Part shown: positions 63,017 to 64,000 of the stretch, one piece after another | Layout of the letters: every line of letters begins with the position of its first letter | Position numbering within the stretch: the first letter of the stretch is position 1 | Source: Apteryx mantelli | Taxonomy: Eukaryota; Chordata; Aves; Apterygiformes; Apterygidae | Reading direction: 5' to 3' | Length of the DNA stretch: 64,000 bases | NCBI RefSeq assembly: GCF_036417845.1 | Contig: NC_089980.1 | Coordinates: 40,608,501-40,672,500, forward strand | Translations under genes and position numbers: made by a program | The notes under the pieces: generated by a model | The model's database searches: none | What the model was told of the DNA's origin: nothing | Seen by the model: only the letters and a program-made list of their open reading frames with translations

Positions 63017-64000
63017 CTGCAGAATGAAACAATATGCTGAGAGTGCTTGTCTTTGGTTTTTTTCCCTCCCTTTCACTAGCTGAAAAGCTGCAGCGTAAAA
63101 AGCTTCTCTGAAGGGGGATTTTTCTGAAAGACTAATCAATGATACCATTAACTCCCATCTTTGAGTTTCTACATATCCCCAATTCTTGAGCAGAAACACA
63201 TATTTATTAGGGATAGATTCAGGAATATAAAATAAGGAAAAGGTTACATGCAAGCAAAAAACTATTCTTAGGTGCACCTGTGCAACATGATTTGCTTCAG
63301 TAGAATGATACAAGCATACTTAAGGATGGCGTTTCCACAAATTTGTTCTAATCTGCTATAATAGTCACAAGTTGCAGTGAGTTTCGTGCTGGTGGTGCAG
63401 CGCCACAACAGGTGCCCAGAGAGAGATGCTGGAGAATCTCTATCCTTAGAGAGATTCAAAACTTGACCAGACAAAGCCTGGAGCAACCTGCTTTACCTTT
63501 GAAGCTAGCCTTGCTGTGCATGGGGGTTTGGGAGGAGATGACCTCAGATATCCCTTCCAACCTGAGCTATTCTAAGTTTCCATGAACTAGCACTGGCCAC
63601 TTTTAACGTTCCCTGCAGTTTTGACCCTTCTAGCACATGATTTTTTTCTTCTGTTGTTCTCCCATCCTGGACACACCTCATTATCACTTGAGAAATCCAA
63701 ATGAGAACAAAACACTCTTTTTAAAAATCCTGTCATGTGATCATAGTAAAGCACCCCTGAGGGAGCTCTTAGAAAAATATCTCCTACAGTGGTGCAGTTA
63801 TTATGTATCAAGAATATATATATCCCTACCTCCAAACTGGCAAGTCTTAATGGAGAGTAACTAACAAGCAACATGATTTACTTATGTAGGACATCTATAT
63901 GAAAGAAAGTACAACGCTAAGTATTTTCAGAAGTATTTTGGTAACATAAGTAAGGCAAAATCAGTAGAGACAATTTTTTTTAGGTTATTGGCTATTCTTG
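63017..64000 (-). other. PLB1: PLB1 intron, continues past the right edge
   Basis: The next upstream exon of repeat II (equivalent to 48885-48985) is not visible here, so this intron runs beyond the window. It contains the CR1 fragment at 63385-63580. Confidence 0.7.
63385..63580 (+). mobile_element. CR1 3' end fragment
   Basis: Shows in order GTGCAGCGCCACAACAGGTGC, an AGAGAGATTCAAAACTTGACC part, GCCTGGAGCAACCTGCTTTA, and a final GATATCCCTTCCAACCTGAG with ATTCTAAG. This is the 3' UTR of a diverged CR1 LINE on the plus strand, antisense to PLB1. It is clearly older than the element at 8990-11333. Confidence 0.85.

Noticed and set aside
1..64000. CRISPR arrays, bacterial operons, tRNA or rRNA genes, viral genes
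   Set aside because: No repeat-spacer pattern, cloverleaf, ribosomal core or viral domain was recognised. The gene structure is plainly that of a vertebrate nuclear gene.

Overview
The window is vertebrate nuclear DNA, most likely from a bird. CR1 non-LTR retrotransposons with the typical avian 3' end (ATTCTGTG-type octamers) are the only recognisable young repeats, older MIR-like SINE copies are present, and genes have short exons, GT-AG introns and no operons. A turtle or crocodilian is not formally excluded, because CR1 occurs there too.

One protein-coding gene dominates. On the minus strand, from beyond the right edge down to position 19746, lies the 3' part of PLB1, the membrane-associated phospholipase B1 (GDSL/SGNH family). 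I traced 33 exons by reading splice sites and homology between repeats. They give one uninterrupted reading frame of 890 complete codons plus the stop. Visible residues are numbered from the first complete codon of the exon at 62935-63016. The exons form: the C-terminal third of one lipase repeat (four exons, residues 1-118, probably repeat II); a whole repeat (14 exons, residues 119-466, probably III); another whole repeat (14 exons, residues 467-817, probably IV); and a terminal exon with linker, one transmembrane helix and a short cytoplasmic tail (residues 818-890). Both complete repeats keep the Ser of GDSL, the GGND block and the Asp/His of DCFH. The N-terminal part of the protein and the promoter lie beyond position 64000.

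Positions 1 to about 18700 look intergenic. They hold a 5'-truncated but nearly open CR1 LINE (about 8990-11333, one frameshift in the reverse transcriptase), MIR-like SINE relics, a GC-rich stretch with a short 18-bp tandem repeat, and two blocks that look like conserved regulatory DNA; one of these carries a CRE/MARE-like palindrome. No second gene was found. In tetrapods PLB1 usually lies between FOSL2 and PPP1CB; neither is recognisable here.

The region from 19746 to 64000 is exons and introns. The introns hold two CR1 3' ends, several homopolymer tracts (including 21 G) and an odd CTAA-word-rich segment. No RNA gene, CRISPR, prokaryotic or viral gene was found. The most interesting content is how PLB1 is built: a 14-exon module repeated with the same intron phases, a possible remnant of a further repeat in the last exon, a GC-AG intron and local divergence of repeat IV.
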